From positions 21,673,105-21,737,104 of the forward strand of contig JALIRH010000006.1 of assembly GCA_023055505.1 (NCBI GenBank): 64,000 bases of DNA, read 5' to 3'. The stretch comes from Callipepla californica brunnescens (Eukaryota > Chordata > Aves > Galliformes > Odontophoridae). The notes beneath the pieces were generated by a model. It was given only the letters and a program-made list of their open reading frames with translations, was not told the DNA's origin and searched no databases. Positions 34,506 to 49,400 of this stretch are shown here, one piece after another. Position 1 is the stretch's first letter. Every line of letters begins with the position of its first letter. Made by a program: the position numbers and the translations under genes.

Positions 34506-37500
34506 CTGAAAGCATATCTGTAAAAGTTAGCTTGGGTTCTGGATATCAGTGACGGTATTCAGTGACGGTACCCTAAAAGTATATTAATTGTTTCAAGCTT
34601 CTCCTTTTTTCTTCCTCATAATGTCTGGAATATATATACATCTCAGATTTATAGCCAAATTAGTTAATGAGATATATGCACAGATCTAAACAATCACGTG
34701 CCTGGTTTGAAATCAGGCTACCTAAATTCTGATGCAAGACTCAAATGGGCATTTAAATACCTAGGCACAGCCAATACATGAGGGTTGTCATCTAGGTTTG
34801 TAACTCTGGCTCTCAGTATGGTGGCTGCAGCCAAAACAACCAGAAAAACAAAAGATGATGAAATCCTCCAGAAGGAGGGAGTGGGGATTTTTGGTTGGCT
34901 GATTTTGGTACACATCTGCTACCCAGCATTCTGATGACAGTAATGTACCTTTTTGAGGTTTTGCTGCCTGTGGTTGCAGTGCTGTTAGGTGTCGATCTTC
35001 AGCAGCAGTTACATTGAGCAGAGGGTTGACAACTGGACTCTGGAGTCTGGTTTCATCTATGCTGTAAAGTGGAGGGAATCTTGATTCTCTATGAGCAGAG
35101 GTGGTCACAGTGTGATACTGAGCAGAGGGCAGCGGCTCAGTATATCTGGTCTGTGGTGGACTATGCTGCAAAAGGAGTCAAAATCTGTTATCGTTCTGCC
35201 TGAGCTCAGATGTGAAGAGGAAAAGGATGAGAGAATTACATAGGCAAGTAATTATATTTTTTACAAACATTATTTAGCAATAATGGCAGATGGGTTCACA
35301 CCTCGTTCTAGTGATTACACAGGTGTCATGGTTTTATAAAACCATGACAACAGGAAGGGACCACGATTTTAACAAACGCATCTTATGACGCTGACAGCTG
35401 AAGAAGAAGTTAAAGTAATGCCTTCCATTAAGTCACTAAGCTGAATTAGTTCCACTGCAGTAGAATTTCAGTCACTGCATAGTTTGTAATATAAACTAAA
35501 GAGTCAAGGAACTATGGGGTAAGATGGTGCTTTTAGGTATCTATTACACTCACTGGGAAAGAGCTGAGATCAAGTCTGTGAAGGAATGGAAAATGGCGGA
35601 CAAGGGGAACAGGATGCTTGTTACGTTATTGATAGAAAAACACATTCATCGTGCTCCTCCAAAGATCTTTTGACATGTGGAATCCCTTGAATGCAGCAAG
35701 TGTGCAGACCTTGTGCTGAGGGAACCACATCCTAATACTAACATTGTCTCAAAGATGCATACTTGCTATCTTAAACTAAGTGACAAAACACTCTTTTTCC
35801 TTTTTCTAGCTGTCTCACATCCACTTGCTAATTATCAGAATTCTAGAGTTTTTTTTGACCGAAATGTAAAGAAAACAACAGGTCTCTTCAGGTGAAGATT
35901 ATCACCTAAAAATGTGCCTCTCTAGTGTTTTATTATAGTCAAGAAGCTCTGCATGTTTCTTAGTACAGTACGGTACAAATGACTGCATTTATCCGAGACA
36001 TCTCATTATCTACTGAGAGCAGGAAGGAAGAAATTTGATACTATATTTAACATCTTCCCATGTACAGGACTGTACTGACGTGTCAGTCAGTTTAAGAAAA
36101 CTCCTTTCAGCCCCTGGCACTCTGAAACTCAAAGTGTAACTGAAATGTTAATAGACAGTTCATCCAATCCTTTGCATATTGGATTTTACAGGTCTACAAA
36201 AAGGCAATGTCTATTGTGATGGTGATTAAATCAGTAAGATTCAGCAGTAACCAAACAAAGCCAGTCAGATTTAAGCATAGAAGTGTCTAACTAGTAAGAA
36301 TTGTTCATATTTGTGATCCTAATTATAAAATATATAAATGTCAGCATCTATAAGAACAGGTTTACATTTATTTTCCCTGTTATTTTCCTTAACGATGCAG
36401 GGTACCAAAGCTGACCCTCTGTGTCACACAGATGTTTCTGCAGGGCCCAAACCTAAATCACTTACACTGTCTGAGGGAACTGTCATTCAGATAAATTAAA
36501 CTGAAATTTGAATGTGAAGTTGAACTACGTAATTACCAATCCGAAGGGTTACTATTGGCTAACAATGGAGGATTTCACTGATTCCTCCAGCATAAATTAG
36601 TAATATTTAATTAGCTCCAATCTAAATACAATATTCAATTCACTTAAATGGTGGTACGGTGATCTACAATATCCATTCCACAAAGCTACAGCAAATATTT
36701 TAAAAGTCATTTCAGCACATTATGGGGGCAAGCATCTGTTCCATGTTTATCATCAGCTATTTTTAGGCAAAGCAGTTAAAACACCCTAAAGTGTTAGTGC
36801 TGAAATACTGTAAAGGTGACAAATGTCCTACTCTGATACTAACACAGTGACTGAAAAATACCAAAGACCTATTAAGAGAATTAAGTTGATCCACATGTGC
36901 AGAAAATGTTTATGTATTGCACTAAAAAAGCACCCGTCCTTTCTGCTCTGAACAGAACCCCAGCACAGGACAGGAGAAATTAAAACTGGAGAAGAAAGAG
37001 TAGCGTGAGCAAGGAGTCCTAGAGACTCAGCCCAACAAGAAAAGCTGAAAGCCTAGTAATACTTACAGGGCATCACCATGACAAGCACTAACAATCGCAT
37101 AAAGAAACACCTTGCATGCTATCTGCCTGCGTAGGCACACACCTGAAATATTTCCAACTCACTTTTAAGACAAATCAGAAATACATAAATACGAAGACGT
37201 GTCATTAATTGCAGTGATGACACAGAAATATCCATTTTTTCCTGTAAACATTAAAAGGTTTTTCAGATCTTTTGGTGAGACATTACCCATATATTAACAG
37301 ATTGGTAATGGTGTAATAAATAGCATATGGATGCCAACAAAGAGCCACATCTTTTAAAAACGTTCAGTAACTCACTGGGTAACGGATTCCTTCTTTATGG
37401 GGCACTGAAGTCTCTGAAGTTGTCACTCGAGGTAACTGAGTGTCAGTAACTTCATTAGGCATTTCAGGTTCTGGACTTGGAGATGGAATGTTTTCTTTTC

Positions 37501-40500
37501 TACTGTAAATTTCATACACATTATCACAGATTTTTGTGACGAGTTTATCTGCAAGAGCTGAAAACATTTAAAAAAAGATGAAATTATTCAAGAGTAATAA
37601 AGAAAAGTCAGTGATTCTCCACAAGCTCTTAGTGCAGCATTAATCACAACATGTAACTACAGTGACTTGTGAAAGACTGTATTCTGAAGTTTTATCAAAA
37701 CTCAAATTGGAATTAATAAAATAACCCTCAAAATTAGTTGATTTTTAGGACCTCTAGTTCTTTTCAGAAATAAGAGATAAAAATGCCAAAGCTCGTTTTA
37801 GGTATAAATTATAGCTCAACAGACTAGAGAGAAAAACAGGGTGATGGAAAGATGTGTTAATGTGCACAAAAAAAAAAAAAAAGAGTGACTGGGAATACTT
37901 CTATGTTGAATGCCGGAGCCAGAGCCAGAGCTGTAATTTTAATCTTTGCTGGCACCAGAACATTAGTGCAGATTCTGTTCTCATCGTTAATTCCTTAAAC
38001 GTATTAACGTAAGCCCATCCACAGGCTCAGTGTAGCAAAATGAGTTTATGCTCAGGATAAATATAGTTTATAGGGTTAGACTGAAGTTAGCTGAAACCAG
38101 TGTTTGTTTCTTCCACTGGTCATTGTATGTTTCCTCTGACTTTTTCCTCTGATTCCAGATGTGGCCACAGGATTTTTTCAAACCTGTTTGGAATGAATAA
38201 TGCAGAATAAAGCAAACAACATCCCCTTGTTGATATTCCTCCACCACCTCTTCCCTAGAATCAGAACGAAAGCATAGAATTCCCTATGGCTTTCAGAAGA
38301 AAATGAGTATTCATTAAAGATGGTGAAGGGACAGCCAGACGGACAAAGCACAAACAGCCACACATAAAAGAGAGAAAGAGACAGAGATGGTGTACCAAGA
38401 TGGAAGGAAATCCACTTATTTTGGGGCTGAATCTGTGGCCCTACACAAGAGCACTGTAAGGGAAAGCTGATGCGAGTTCTCAGCAAAGAATAGTGCCCCA
38501 AAAAAGGCCTCAACTCTGAAAATCACTGTTTTTTGTTTTTCATTGTTTCTTCAAGAGATAAAAGTTTGCCAAAAGTTCAATTTGACCAAAGATCAAGGGA
38601 CACTGAAAACCAAGCTGTGTTCAAAATGGCATAAGCTGCCATTCACTGAGAACCTACGGGCTGGGCTGCCTTGCCTTGCAAAGGAAGTCCAAACTGTTTG
38701 TTTATTTCAAATATTTTCTCACATAGTTCCTTTTACCTGAGAGTGTATTGAAGTCCTCTATCAGGTAAAAATGTTCTTCATCAGGGTCTGTTGCAATGAG
38801 ATGCATTTCTTTCAGAAAATTATCATAATGAGGATCAGTTTCTTGAACAATTCCAATGACAAATATCTCAATATTTGCAGCATGTGCTTCCCTTACTACC
38901 GTATCCAGGCTCACTTTGTCACGAGTGTCTGCTTGTCCATCTGTTACAACCAAAGCAACTTTTCTTACTGCTGGGCGTGCTTCCTGAAATAGGTTAATGG
39001 CTTTTTTAATGGCAGAAGCTGTGTACGTTCCTTCTCCTAAGTAGAGCATTTTATCCACAGCAGATTTCAGAGATTCTTTGGTTGTGTATTTCTCTAGGGA
39101 AGATACCAACTCCACTTTATGGCTGAAGTTGATAATGCCAATGCGAGTTGTAGCACGGTTGGCCGAAACCTCATCAATGACTGTTTTCATAAAAGTTTTG
39201 GTGCTGTTGAAGTTGTCTGGTCCGACACTTTCTGAGCTGTCAATGACAAATACTAGTTCCAGCGGTGTTAATCTACATCTGGTACCACAACCTAGGAGAA
39301 CAATTCAGACATCTTATCAGAAACCAACTTACAATTATAAAAATGAATTGAATCAGATTTACAGTCAAAGTTCAGTTAATGATTCCATATGATTTTAAAG
39401 TCATCAGTACTGGGAAACATAAACAAGGCAGGACTAAACTACTTCCAGAATTGCTCTGGCAACACAGTGAACATTTTTCATGTAAGTTGTAAGACACAAA
39501 CTTGCAGAGAAAATATCCATTCAGGCAACCTAAATTCAGTTTGCTTTACTAAAGCTATTTTTTTTTTCCATGCTGGAATGCTTACCACATATTTCATAGA
39601 TAAGTCTTATGACTTCTTCTCTCTGAAAGAAAAAAAGAGTATTAAGTAGTCTGCTGTGTGTTTTAAGAATGCCAAAATTCATCAGCTTATCTGCCTACAA
39701 AAATGCAGGGAATGCAATGCCCCTAAATCACCTTTGTTTAATATCATATAAACTATAAGCATTTTCCAAAATAAATATCTAACATTTAAATTGATTCGTA
39801 TACATACTTACTGAAAGACCAGGTTCACCTTTTCTTCCCCAAGCTCCCTGAAAATGTGTAGAGTGAGATAATTAGCAAAAGTGAAGTTTGTTTAATTTCT
39901 GCTGTGTGAAAGGAAGTAACGAATAACGTCTTTTACCTTTGGTCCTGGAGGTCCTGGTTCTCCCATCTCTCCTTTGGCACCTTTGCTTCCTGGGTCACCT
40001 TTATCTCCATAGTCTCCCTAATTTAAAGCAGTCAAAGTTAACCTGATCCAAAACTCCAGTTTTGTTGGTAGTAAGAGTTGGAGTTATGGTTCAAGTATTT
40101 TTTAAGATTAAATTTCTGAGCTTTTTCCTGTGGCTGGCTCCCCTTGTAGGTATTATGAAGAGAATATCTGAAAGCAGAGCATCTTGGAGAAAACAAGACT
40201 GGCAACATAAATACCTTCAAGAAATTTCTTTGAGTAAGGGGTGAAGATAAATTTATGCTGATCATGAGATTATATAATATTTACTCTTTGATTTTCTTGA
40301 ATTCTGAATGGGACTATGTTAATGCAGATCTATGGAGAGACTTGACTGCTTGAAATCTGCCAATGTATTGAAACTCATACCAGCTTTATGCAGAACCCAC
40401 GTGAAATACTGGGAGCTTGCCCAGAAAATAGATGCCTGGATTGTTACATACATTGGAAAATATGTAGTTTCATACTTAGTAACAAATTCTTCATTTTTTA

Positions 40501-43500
40501 TTCAAGTGACTAGACCTTCTGACTTTCTAAAAGGGAAGTGGTTCAACTTTACTGCATTTCAGCTAATGCAGGTACGAAAAATACTATAAAAAGGATCTGG
40601 GACCTTAATTAGAAATGTATTCAAGAAGATGATTGTGCATGACATTTTTTTACTTCTCTCTGGAATTTTTGATCACCTAATATTTCACCTGAAATTTTAA
40701 ACCTTAGGAATTCAGTGAGGGGAGTGTTCATTTTGATATTATTCCTCATTACTAAGTGATTCCAGACAATGGAATCACTTAGATACCCTCCTCTGTTACT
40801 GCATTTGCCAGGATGATTGCTATCAATTTTGTGGAACCCTTTTGACTCCCTGAGTCTGATTCTGATCTTATTCAAACCTGAAAATCGTATAGCCCCTGCA
40901 GAGCATTAAGGAAATCAGACTCCACTATGTAAGCTCTTGAAAGACACTTGATGGCTTATTTTCACAAAGTCATAATATCCAGCTAACAGTTTTACTTTCC
41001 ATTATTTGTCTGTGTATTCTATCCAACCTCACCAAAATTAATGTCAGCAAATAAAATCTACTGACTGTGGGGATGCTAGTATTCTCATCCAAATATGCTA
41101 AAAACAGATCTGTTTGCTCTTTGTCATATCCGGTAGAAAATAGGTATATGAAATTCCTGCTGAATTATTCTTGTGACAAATCTGCTTTTTTATAGCAAAT
41201 AGCAAAACTGAGTATTAGGAGATATTTTTGGTGAAAGCCTGGCAAATAAACAGATGCTTTGATTTTGTAATACCTAAAAACTATATGACTATAGCAGAAC
41301 ACGTGATTTGACTAGTATTATTGTCCTACTAACAGGTAAGAGCTCATTCTAAATATTACTTCAGAGCCTGATCCTTAGTGGTGGTTAGGACTTTCATAGA
41401 CTCCAAAGCTAACAATAATTAGTAAGCACGTATCTTGTCAACTATGTAAGGCAGTTTATTTGCTTTTTATTAATCTTCAAAGACCTGTAACATCAAATGA
41501 ACAATAAAGAAAACATAACCTTTTTTAAAATTATTGCAAGGATTTACCTTTGGTCCAGGAAGACCAACTCCTGTTGAGCCCTTTGGCCCATGGAAACCTT
41601 GATTTCCTTTTTCTCCCTAAATAGAACATGAAAAGTAAGCTTAATGAAAAATTAAGGTAAAATCCATGCTGTATCTTTTCAGTTTATGACATTCTGAATC
41701 ACAGAGAAAGCCAGATACTTGTGTTAGAAAATGAAACACAGTTTTCAAGATAATACTGCTCTGACTCTGAAAAACAATCGAGTATGAATCGTAATGTACA
41801 TGAAAATTCAATAAAGTATACAATGAAGACTACATTCCTGTTTAATTGAACAGAATATTGACATCACATTGAAATAGATGAAATATAAAAGTAAAGCGAT
41901 TCACGTGATGAGGTTCAGACAGTTATTCATCCAGATTACAAGTGGAAAAATGAGGTCCAACACAAAGATTCTCTAGGTACACACACTAGGATCCCTTCAG
42001 GGTTGACTTGATTTTTCTGAGCTTGAGTAAATGAGATCTCTGTTTTTCACACTGTCAAGAGAGCTCCTTTCTGCTGACACTTTGAAAGACAGTATCAGTT
42101 AGCTAAGAAGTTCAAATTTGCTTTTAAGGATTGTTCTCTATGTCCTGCTGTGCACAAAGGGACTTGAAAAGCATGTTCACACTACCAATGTGAGGATATA
42201 GCATGTTTGAAACCACAGTTGTTATAAAATAAATACAGAAAATCTTTCACAACTTGTGGATTCCAGGAACTGCCCTGTTTTCTTTAACAGGGTAAAGCAA
42301 ATAACTATTGCAGATCAAATACTGTATACATTTTAAACAGCTAGAGAATTAGATTCCCTGATTCATAAATGCTCCCCCAAAATTCACATTTGCAGCATGA
42401 CAGCAGTGCTCTGTACAAATATCAAAAACAGCTCTAGAGAATATCAGCAAGATCATCTATTGTATGCACTAGACCTAGCTCAGGCATATCTGCATAGACC
42501 AGTACCAGTCTAGTGAGTCAGATGTTTCAGTAAGGAGCTCTCAGACTGTCTCACTAACACACCCTGTACTCACGCTTGGATAAGTGTTCACAGCTATGCC
42601 TGAAGTGGCTGTACTGTTCACAGTGGACAGAGAAATACATATTTATCAAGACTCCAGTCTTCACAGTAGGTATACTAGTGCTTTTGGTGTACTGGTGGAC
42701 TGATTATTTCTGCTGAACTGGATAAGGGAATTACAGACTTCTGCAGGTGGAGAAGCAGCTACACGGTGCACAACCAAGTCAGACAATTTCTCTTCACGTG
42801 CTTGGCTCTCGTGAGCTGAAAGTTCACATGGAGTCAGACAATGACACACACCTCCCTAGAAAAGGCAGTATACTAGGAGTCAAAGCCAGTGGGTGTTTTT
42901 ATTCCTGTTCAAATCCCAGATTTCATTTAGAATCTGCTGAAATGGGAGCTTCTGATTGCACATAGGTGAGTCATGCTTTTGCCCTGCAGTAGGCAAAGGC
43001 ACCTACCACACTCTGACACGTCTTCACCAAAGGCACTGCCTGAGGAGCCCTGCCCTGTGGAGCCTCTCAGATCCACTAGATCCAACACAGGGAGCTGAAA
43101 ACTTCTGCTGCTCATCAGAACTGCATACCACTAACCTGCTCATCATCAGCTTCTTGCCTCTGGAAGAACTCTCCCATTTCCCCACTCCATAATTTACAGC
43201 CAGAAAAAAACAGCACTGTTATGTAGATGCCGGATACCAGAAAAGAAATTGTGCTGCAGCAAATTACATAGTTAATGCGCTAGGAAAAAATGGGATTCCC
43301 CACAAATAGGAAATGTTAATAAGACAATGGAATGCACAAGGGAGCTTTGTTGGCATTGTTACAGTAACATACAGTGACTATTTGATTACTTTAACCTACT
43401 TTCCAGCAGGATTGTACTTCCTAGGTCTTCTACATAGGTTATTAATGCAAATGACATTTAAATACAGCAAAATAGCATGCCAGCCTGTTTCACTGCTTGC

Positions 43501-46462
43501 TGTCCAGCAATGGAACAGACTGCTCTTCCCAACTATTCATCATAGAACTGCCTGATTAACCTCTTAACAGATTTGCAGAGCACATACGTATGAACCAGAA
43601 TTAGAATCTGCTTTGTATTCCAGTGGTCTGTCACTAACAATGAATATCAGCTCTAAAAAACTATAGATTTATTGATGTCTTTTGACACTGTTAGGATGGT
43701 GTTCAGGCAACAAAATTGAATGAGACCTACTTTTCAAGAAAAAATCATGCCCATACAGCTGTCATTAATCACAGGCACACGTGAGCTTTATCCCTTGAAT
43801 GTCAACTGCAGAATCAAATCCTGCTTCCTCTGCTTGCATTATCGATCAACAGAAAGGATTTGTCATAGACACTCTAAGAAAATATTTAATAACAAAGTAG
43901 GAACTGTACTGTATTAATTTTTAAATATTTGTAATTTTACCACCTCAATGTATGCACAAATTAAACTCAAAATTCACTATCAGCCTTATCCTAAAAACCA
44001 AAGCAATATTCATCTAAAAAAGGACCTTGATCTAGTATACTGGTAGATCACTGGTCAATAAGTAGACTTTTACACTGAAATGACATTCTCTGAGTGCAGA
44101 CCTGAAAATGTCGAGACTGTGGTTTTGAAAGGAAACCAAGCACACAAAAAAAGACCAACAGATGCTGATATTAGCAAAAAGTTACTTAAATCTCATCTCA
44201 TTTTTGCCATTCCATTCTTACCATATACCTACAGAGCTCTATGTATATACAAAATACACTTGGAGCAATATTGATAGTTCAAATAGAGCAGTATAGTAGT
44301 TTTAAGCTGATGAAGAGTGACCAAAAATATGAAGCTTGGCATGGTTGTGAGGAGATAGATGTTCAACGAACACCAATGAATGGAGCAGGTACTGATAAAT
44401 ATTATTCATAGCAATGCCAAAGCTCTGTGTGTCTGTATATCTGTGTATCTTTATATCTATATGTTACCCATGGAAAATATTTTGACTTTTATTTTTCTTC
44501 AGGAACAGAAAAAATATTCAGTGATTGATATATTTTTTTCCTGCATTAGATTGAGTCATGAAACATTTTTGCTCAGAATGGCAATTGTGCTTTTATAACT
44601 AACCTCCCTACCCATGAAATTAACAAAGAAATATCACAAGTATTAGGTAATGAGAACACAACAGAAATGTCTATTAAGGCCAGTTTTCCTATACTATCAA
44701 GCATACAGAGATGGCAGGAACATTTCTGTTCTCCTCAAGAATAGAGCAAACAGGCTTCTGAAATTCAGCAAAAAAAACCAAAACACCTACATCATCACAT
44801 TAGACTACCTAGTATCTTTGTGGTCCCTGATAATCATTAAAATAGAAGAAAACTGCAAACAGATCAAAACCAAAGGTTCAGACAGATGATTCTAACACAG
44901 ACAGATCTCTGTCTGGGAAAGTCTTGAAACATGATACATCAGAATCTGCTGAAGAGAGTTATTTAATACTGAGAAAAGATGAGAAAAGGAAGAACATGGT
45001 AAAGTATGTCCTGATGCTATAAAACACTTCACAGTGAAGAAAGAGAGTGCTCTCTGCTTGTATGAAAAGGGAAATGATTAACATTATTATGGAAGATGTT
45101 GAAGCTGGAATCAAAGTACTATGAAACAAAGCCAGGAGTAAGTGCTTTCCTGGTAAAGGTTGTATAAAATAATTCCACCCTGAATATAAGAATGATTCTC
45201 CTATGAAACATTTGGTAATAACGTAAACTTTCATGATTTTTTTTATTTTAGCATGTCAGTACTCTGCAATGAGAATCAGTCTTGCCAACAAATTCCATGG
45301 TGGCTTCAGTTTCTATATCCTACTGTGGTATAGTGAGACATCTGTTTTAACCCAACTGTAATAGTGCTCCTCTTACTGAATTACTGGTGATTTAAAGTTT
45401 GAGAGTTGCAGAATGGAGCTCAACTCCTGATCCAGGGAAATATTCAATCACATGCTCAACATCAAGCATTGCTTTCAGAGAAATTGGAGAAACATTTTTT
45501 TCTCCGGTAGAGACCTCAGTTTTAGCAATTTGTTTCACACATTTATGACAAGGCATTTCTATAAATTTGAATGGTGAGAATATGTTACCAAGTTTGCCTT
45601 TCTCCTTGTAAGGAGACAAATTTTGATTACAGCTAGTAATGTAGGCTAGTAACAACCTGATGAAGAATATGTTGGAGATTGGACAATTTCTTTTATATTC
45701 CTACAGTTACATGCTGTTCGTCTTGTTCTGAAACACAAAAACAAACAAACAAAAAAACAACCGAAAAGTAAAGAAACCAACCAGTACCTCTCTGTTACTG
45801 TCTTTACACACAGACATCAGAAGCAAACTTGAGCTATTTTCTTTGGACAGTGTTCTAAATCTAATACAGCAATGATATATGACAGGGATGAGACAGGTTA
45901 AATATATCTGTAGCAATAAGAATAACAGGAGAGCAGTCAGGTGCCAACTGTAATGAAAGTCAACAGTTAGAGTAAATTTTACACTCTTTGTGAACAATTT
46001 ACAAAGTATATTTGCAAGACTTCAGTGAGTTGACAGCAAACAGAATATACAGAGGAAGAAAAATTAAAGATCGAACTTCCTAGGAGAGAGATAGAAGAAG
46101 AAATTGGGCACATACCACATTAAACTGGATTACCTTATCTCCCTGTATGCTGATGCCAGGAGGACCAGGGATACCAGGCAAGCCTTTCCGTCCCATAATA
46201 CCCTATTTCAGTCAGTGCAGCAAAAAAATGAAGAATTAGGAGATAAATTCTATTCCTGGTAATAACAAAGAAGTCATTTCAAATTCAGTGGAAGCACACA
46301 CAAAGCCTTTTCAAAGGCTCTAGTTCTGATCCTTTTGTAACTTATGGTTTCACACTGTAGGCTTCAGCAGTTATACTTGGCAAATTCCCAGGAAATTAAA
46401 GGAACAATTAAGCAGAAAACAATTAAAGAACAAAATATATCCTTGAAAAAGGTGATGATTTT

Positions 46463-46493
<31 letters not shown>

Positions 46494-49400
46494 CCAGGGT
46501 AGAAACCAACAGAAGACAACTTTATTCAACAGCTTTGTGCAACCACTGCACACAGAGGTAAACAGTGAACAATAAAGCTAGACAATTTAGCTTTTACGCA
46601 CTGCATACACATGCATTTCAAGACACTATGGAGCCACAGTCTTTAGGAACACTACTCATTCAGAAAATCTTAAGTGGAAAAGGAGGAGGCAAAAGCCAAA
46701 GCAACACCTGCTGATTTTTGTGGCTGCAGTAAAAAGAAAGATAAAGCCTTTCCACACATCCCTGGACAAAATTTTGCCACACACTTTGACAGAATCTTTT
46801 GTAAAAAATACTATGTTTAAACAGTTTGTATCAGCAGGGGTTCACACTAAACAGTGTTGTTCTAAAAATCTTACCTCGAGAACTAAGCGATATAAGAAGG
46901 TCCTCAGCCCTGAAAACAAAATATCATTTCCACACAGAGAACATATTTTTCATTCTTGAAGACTTTGGGCTGAGCACTATATACTGTCACACATTCTGTG
47001 GGCTTTGAGACCCAGCCTAAACTGATTCTTGCCAAACTTACTCTTTTTAAATCCACTGTCTATGTGATTTACTGAGTCCTGAAATTGCTATAGCTTTCAC
47101 AAAGCAAGGCAAAGTCATATGTACTTCCTGAAAAAACATGCATGCTCTATTGCTCACTGCATTTCTGTATCAGATTGGTGATGAGATTTCTCCACTCAAA
47201 CACCAGTTAATCCAAAACAGCCATGGAGACTTCTGTTAATCAATCTCTGGTAAAGAAATTATAGAAAAGTGCCCAAGACATACATGTTTTTAACTTAAGT
47301 TAATGTGGAGAAATATACACAGAAATCTAATGTTTCCTCCATTGACTTTGTAAAAAATAATTAATGAATACATCCATGATAAAGAAATACAGGCATAAAC
47401 TGAGTTATCTTTTTTAGCAGCAGTTTTTTTTTTGTTTGTTTTGTTTTTTCTTTTTGAAGTACCTTTCATTTTAGTGGAGGAAATTAAAAATTGTCCAGAT
47501 GTTGCATGCTGGCTCCTTATAGAATTAATTTTCTGGCTCTACGTTTCTTTCTTAACGGTTTTGCAAAAAAAGCTAATGGGATTCAATTTCACTGAGCAAA
47601 AAAAAATGCAAACATGAAATCCAAATTTAACATATTCTTATCCACAAAAGAATATCTTGGAAATAGGATAGATGCAAAAGAAATAAATGTGTCATTTAAC
47701 TCATTTATTAGTTCATTGCAATCTAAAGCTGTGATCTCATAAAGTTTAGCTGCAAATGCAGTTTTCAGGCAGTACTCCTTTCTAATCCAGACAGGAGAAA
47801 TGTATGGCCAATCCCCATGCTTTAAAGCTTGATTTCTCCTGCAGTTGCACCAACATGAATCAGTAACTGAATGAGTTATTCTGGAGAAAGACCGGAGAGT
47901 CTGGCAGCCAGCATTACAAATAAGCAGGAAGCTTCAAGATGGTGTAGTACCAACCTTAGGACCAACCATTCCACTTCCCTTTGGTCCTGGGGGCCCAGGA
48001 TAGCCAGTCAGTCCACGGTCTCCCTGAAAGTAATCATAACAGCATCAGTAATTTACCATTTACATACTAGTACACTTTTCATCCACTCACAAAGTAGTTG
48101 GTCAAACAACTGAGCTTCACAAAGAAATCAAATAAATGTTACAAACATTTGCTTTATAGATAAAAAAGCTCAGTTTATACTTTTTTCTTTTCAGTTTATA
48201 CTTCAGTTGAGCAGAAAATTCTGAACCAAGTTTAGTGAATGTCGTTAAATTATATCCATGCAGGCAAATGTGAGCAGTAGAAATGTTCTGATGAGCTATT
48301 GATCATCCAATCTACTAACAACAGTGTCCAGAAGAGATGATAATGACAAAATATTTTTTTTCATTGATGAAAGTCTTCATTCTATTCGCTTTCACACTAG
48401 GAAAAGCACTAGAAATTGATATGCCTGCAGAGGGAGCATTCTAACCAGAAGAAAAGTGCAAGTCCAAATCACACAGATCACACATGACACTTCAGCATTT
48501 GTGATACTGATCATACTGATCAAAAAAGAAGGAAACAAAAGGACCGAATCTTTCACTGACTTCTTTTACTTTGCATGAACATTTGTACTGCTTTTTAGGT
48601 GTAATGCCCAAAATTCAATCTCCAGTGACAGATGGCTCCAATCTGCATGTACTGTATGTGGCTATGAAATTCCCACATGAAGTTCTGGCATGTACTGTTA
48701 ATGTTAAAACATTAGGCCCTTAGCTCTGTTTTGATGGACTGGAGAGGTGGTAAACCGAAATCCAAAGACCAAGGCTTAGATTAAGTTTCTAATGCTTTCC
48801 TCCTTGATGTAACATTTGGCTGCTGAATTCATTTTCAATTCCTCTTTCTTCCACAGAGTAGACATGGCCAACTTGAGTCAGCATATGGGCAAGGTTCATG
48901 GACACATTTGGCTTTAAATTAGTGTTTGAAGCTCAGAGTCTGAGGGTTAAGCTGTTTGCCAGATTAATCAGTAGGGAATTTCTCCCTCAGATTTGAACAA
49001 AGAGGGGAGTTTGTCTGTTGGTTTGGTTTAGGAAAAACAGTCCCAGCAGGTGAAGCACAGAGCAGTCAAAGGTTTCCCTTCTCAAGCTTCTGAAACCTGC
49101 CAGAGGTGTCAAAGCTATGAGGCAGTTATACAGACAATGCAGTGCAGTACACACTGTTTTTAAGAGATTCTGGGCTGCTGTGGACAATGAAGCAGTCAGA
49201 AAGCCATTGTGAAGGGAAGTTACTGAGCAGATAAACAATTTGTAGTGTTCCAATTTGTTGGAGCCACAATCTAGTCTTAGACCAGGCCTGACCAAAAAAA
49301 GCACAAGAATGTCTTGAAGTTTTGTCTCTCATCCTTCCGTGAATAATACACTCTTACACAGGGTCATAGCAGGTGAAGGGTCAAATTTTAGCCCCACATG

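Larger units (their letters stand above)
34506..41547 (-). other. COL28A1 introns around the C-terminal exons
   Basis: Introns between the Kunitz, linker, VWA and last collagen exons (0.1-2.2 kb). No CR1 was recognised. Notable structure: a tandem 13-bp repeat at 34546..34570, a palindrome with flanking direct repeats at 35319..35354 and a 12-bp-stem hairpin at 40752..40782. Confidence 0.65.

Noticed and set aside
36000..37000. Search for an extra COL28A1 exon in the 2.2-kb intron
   Set aside because: The flanking exons join in phase without one, and no candidate with both splice sites was seen.
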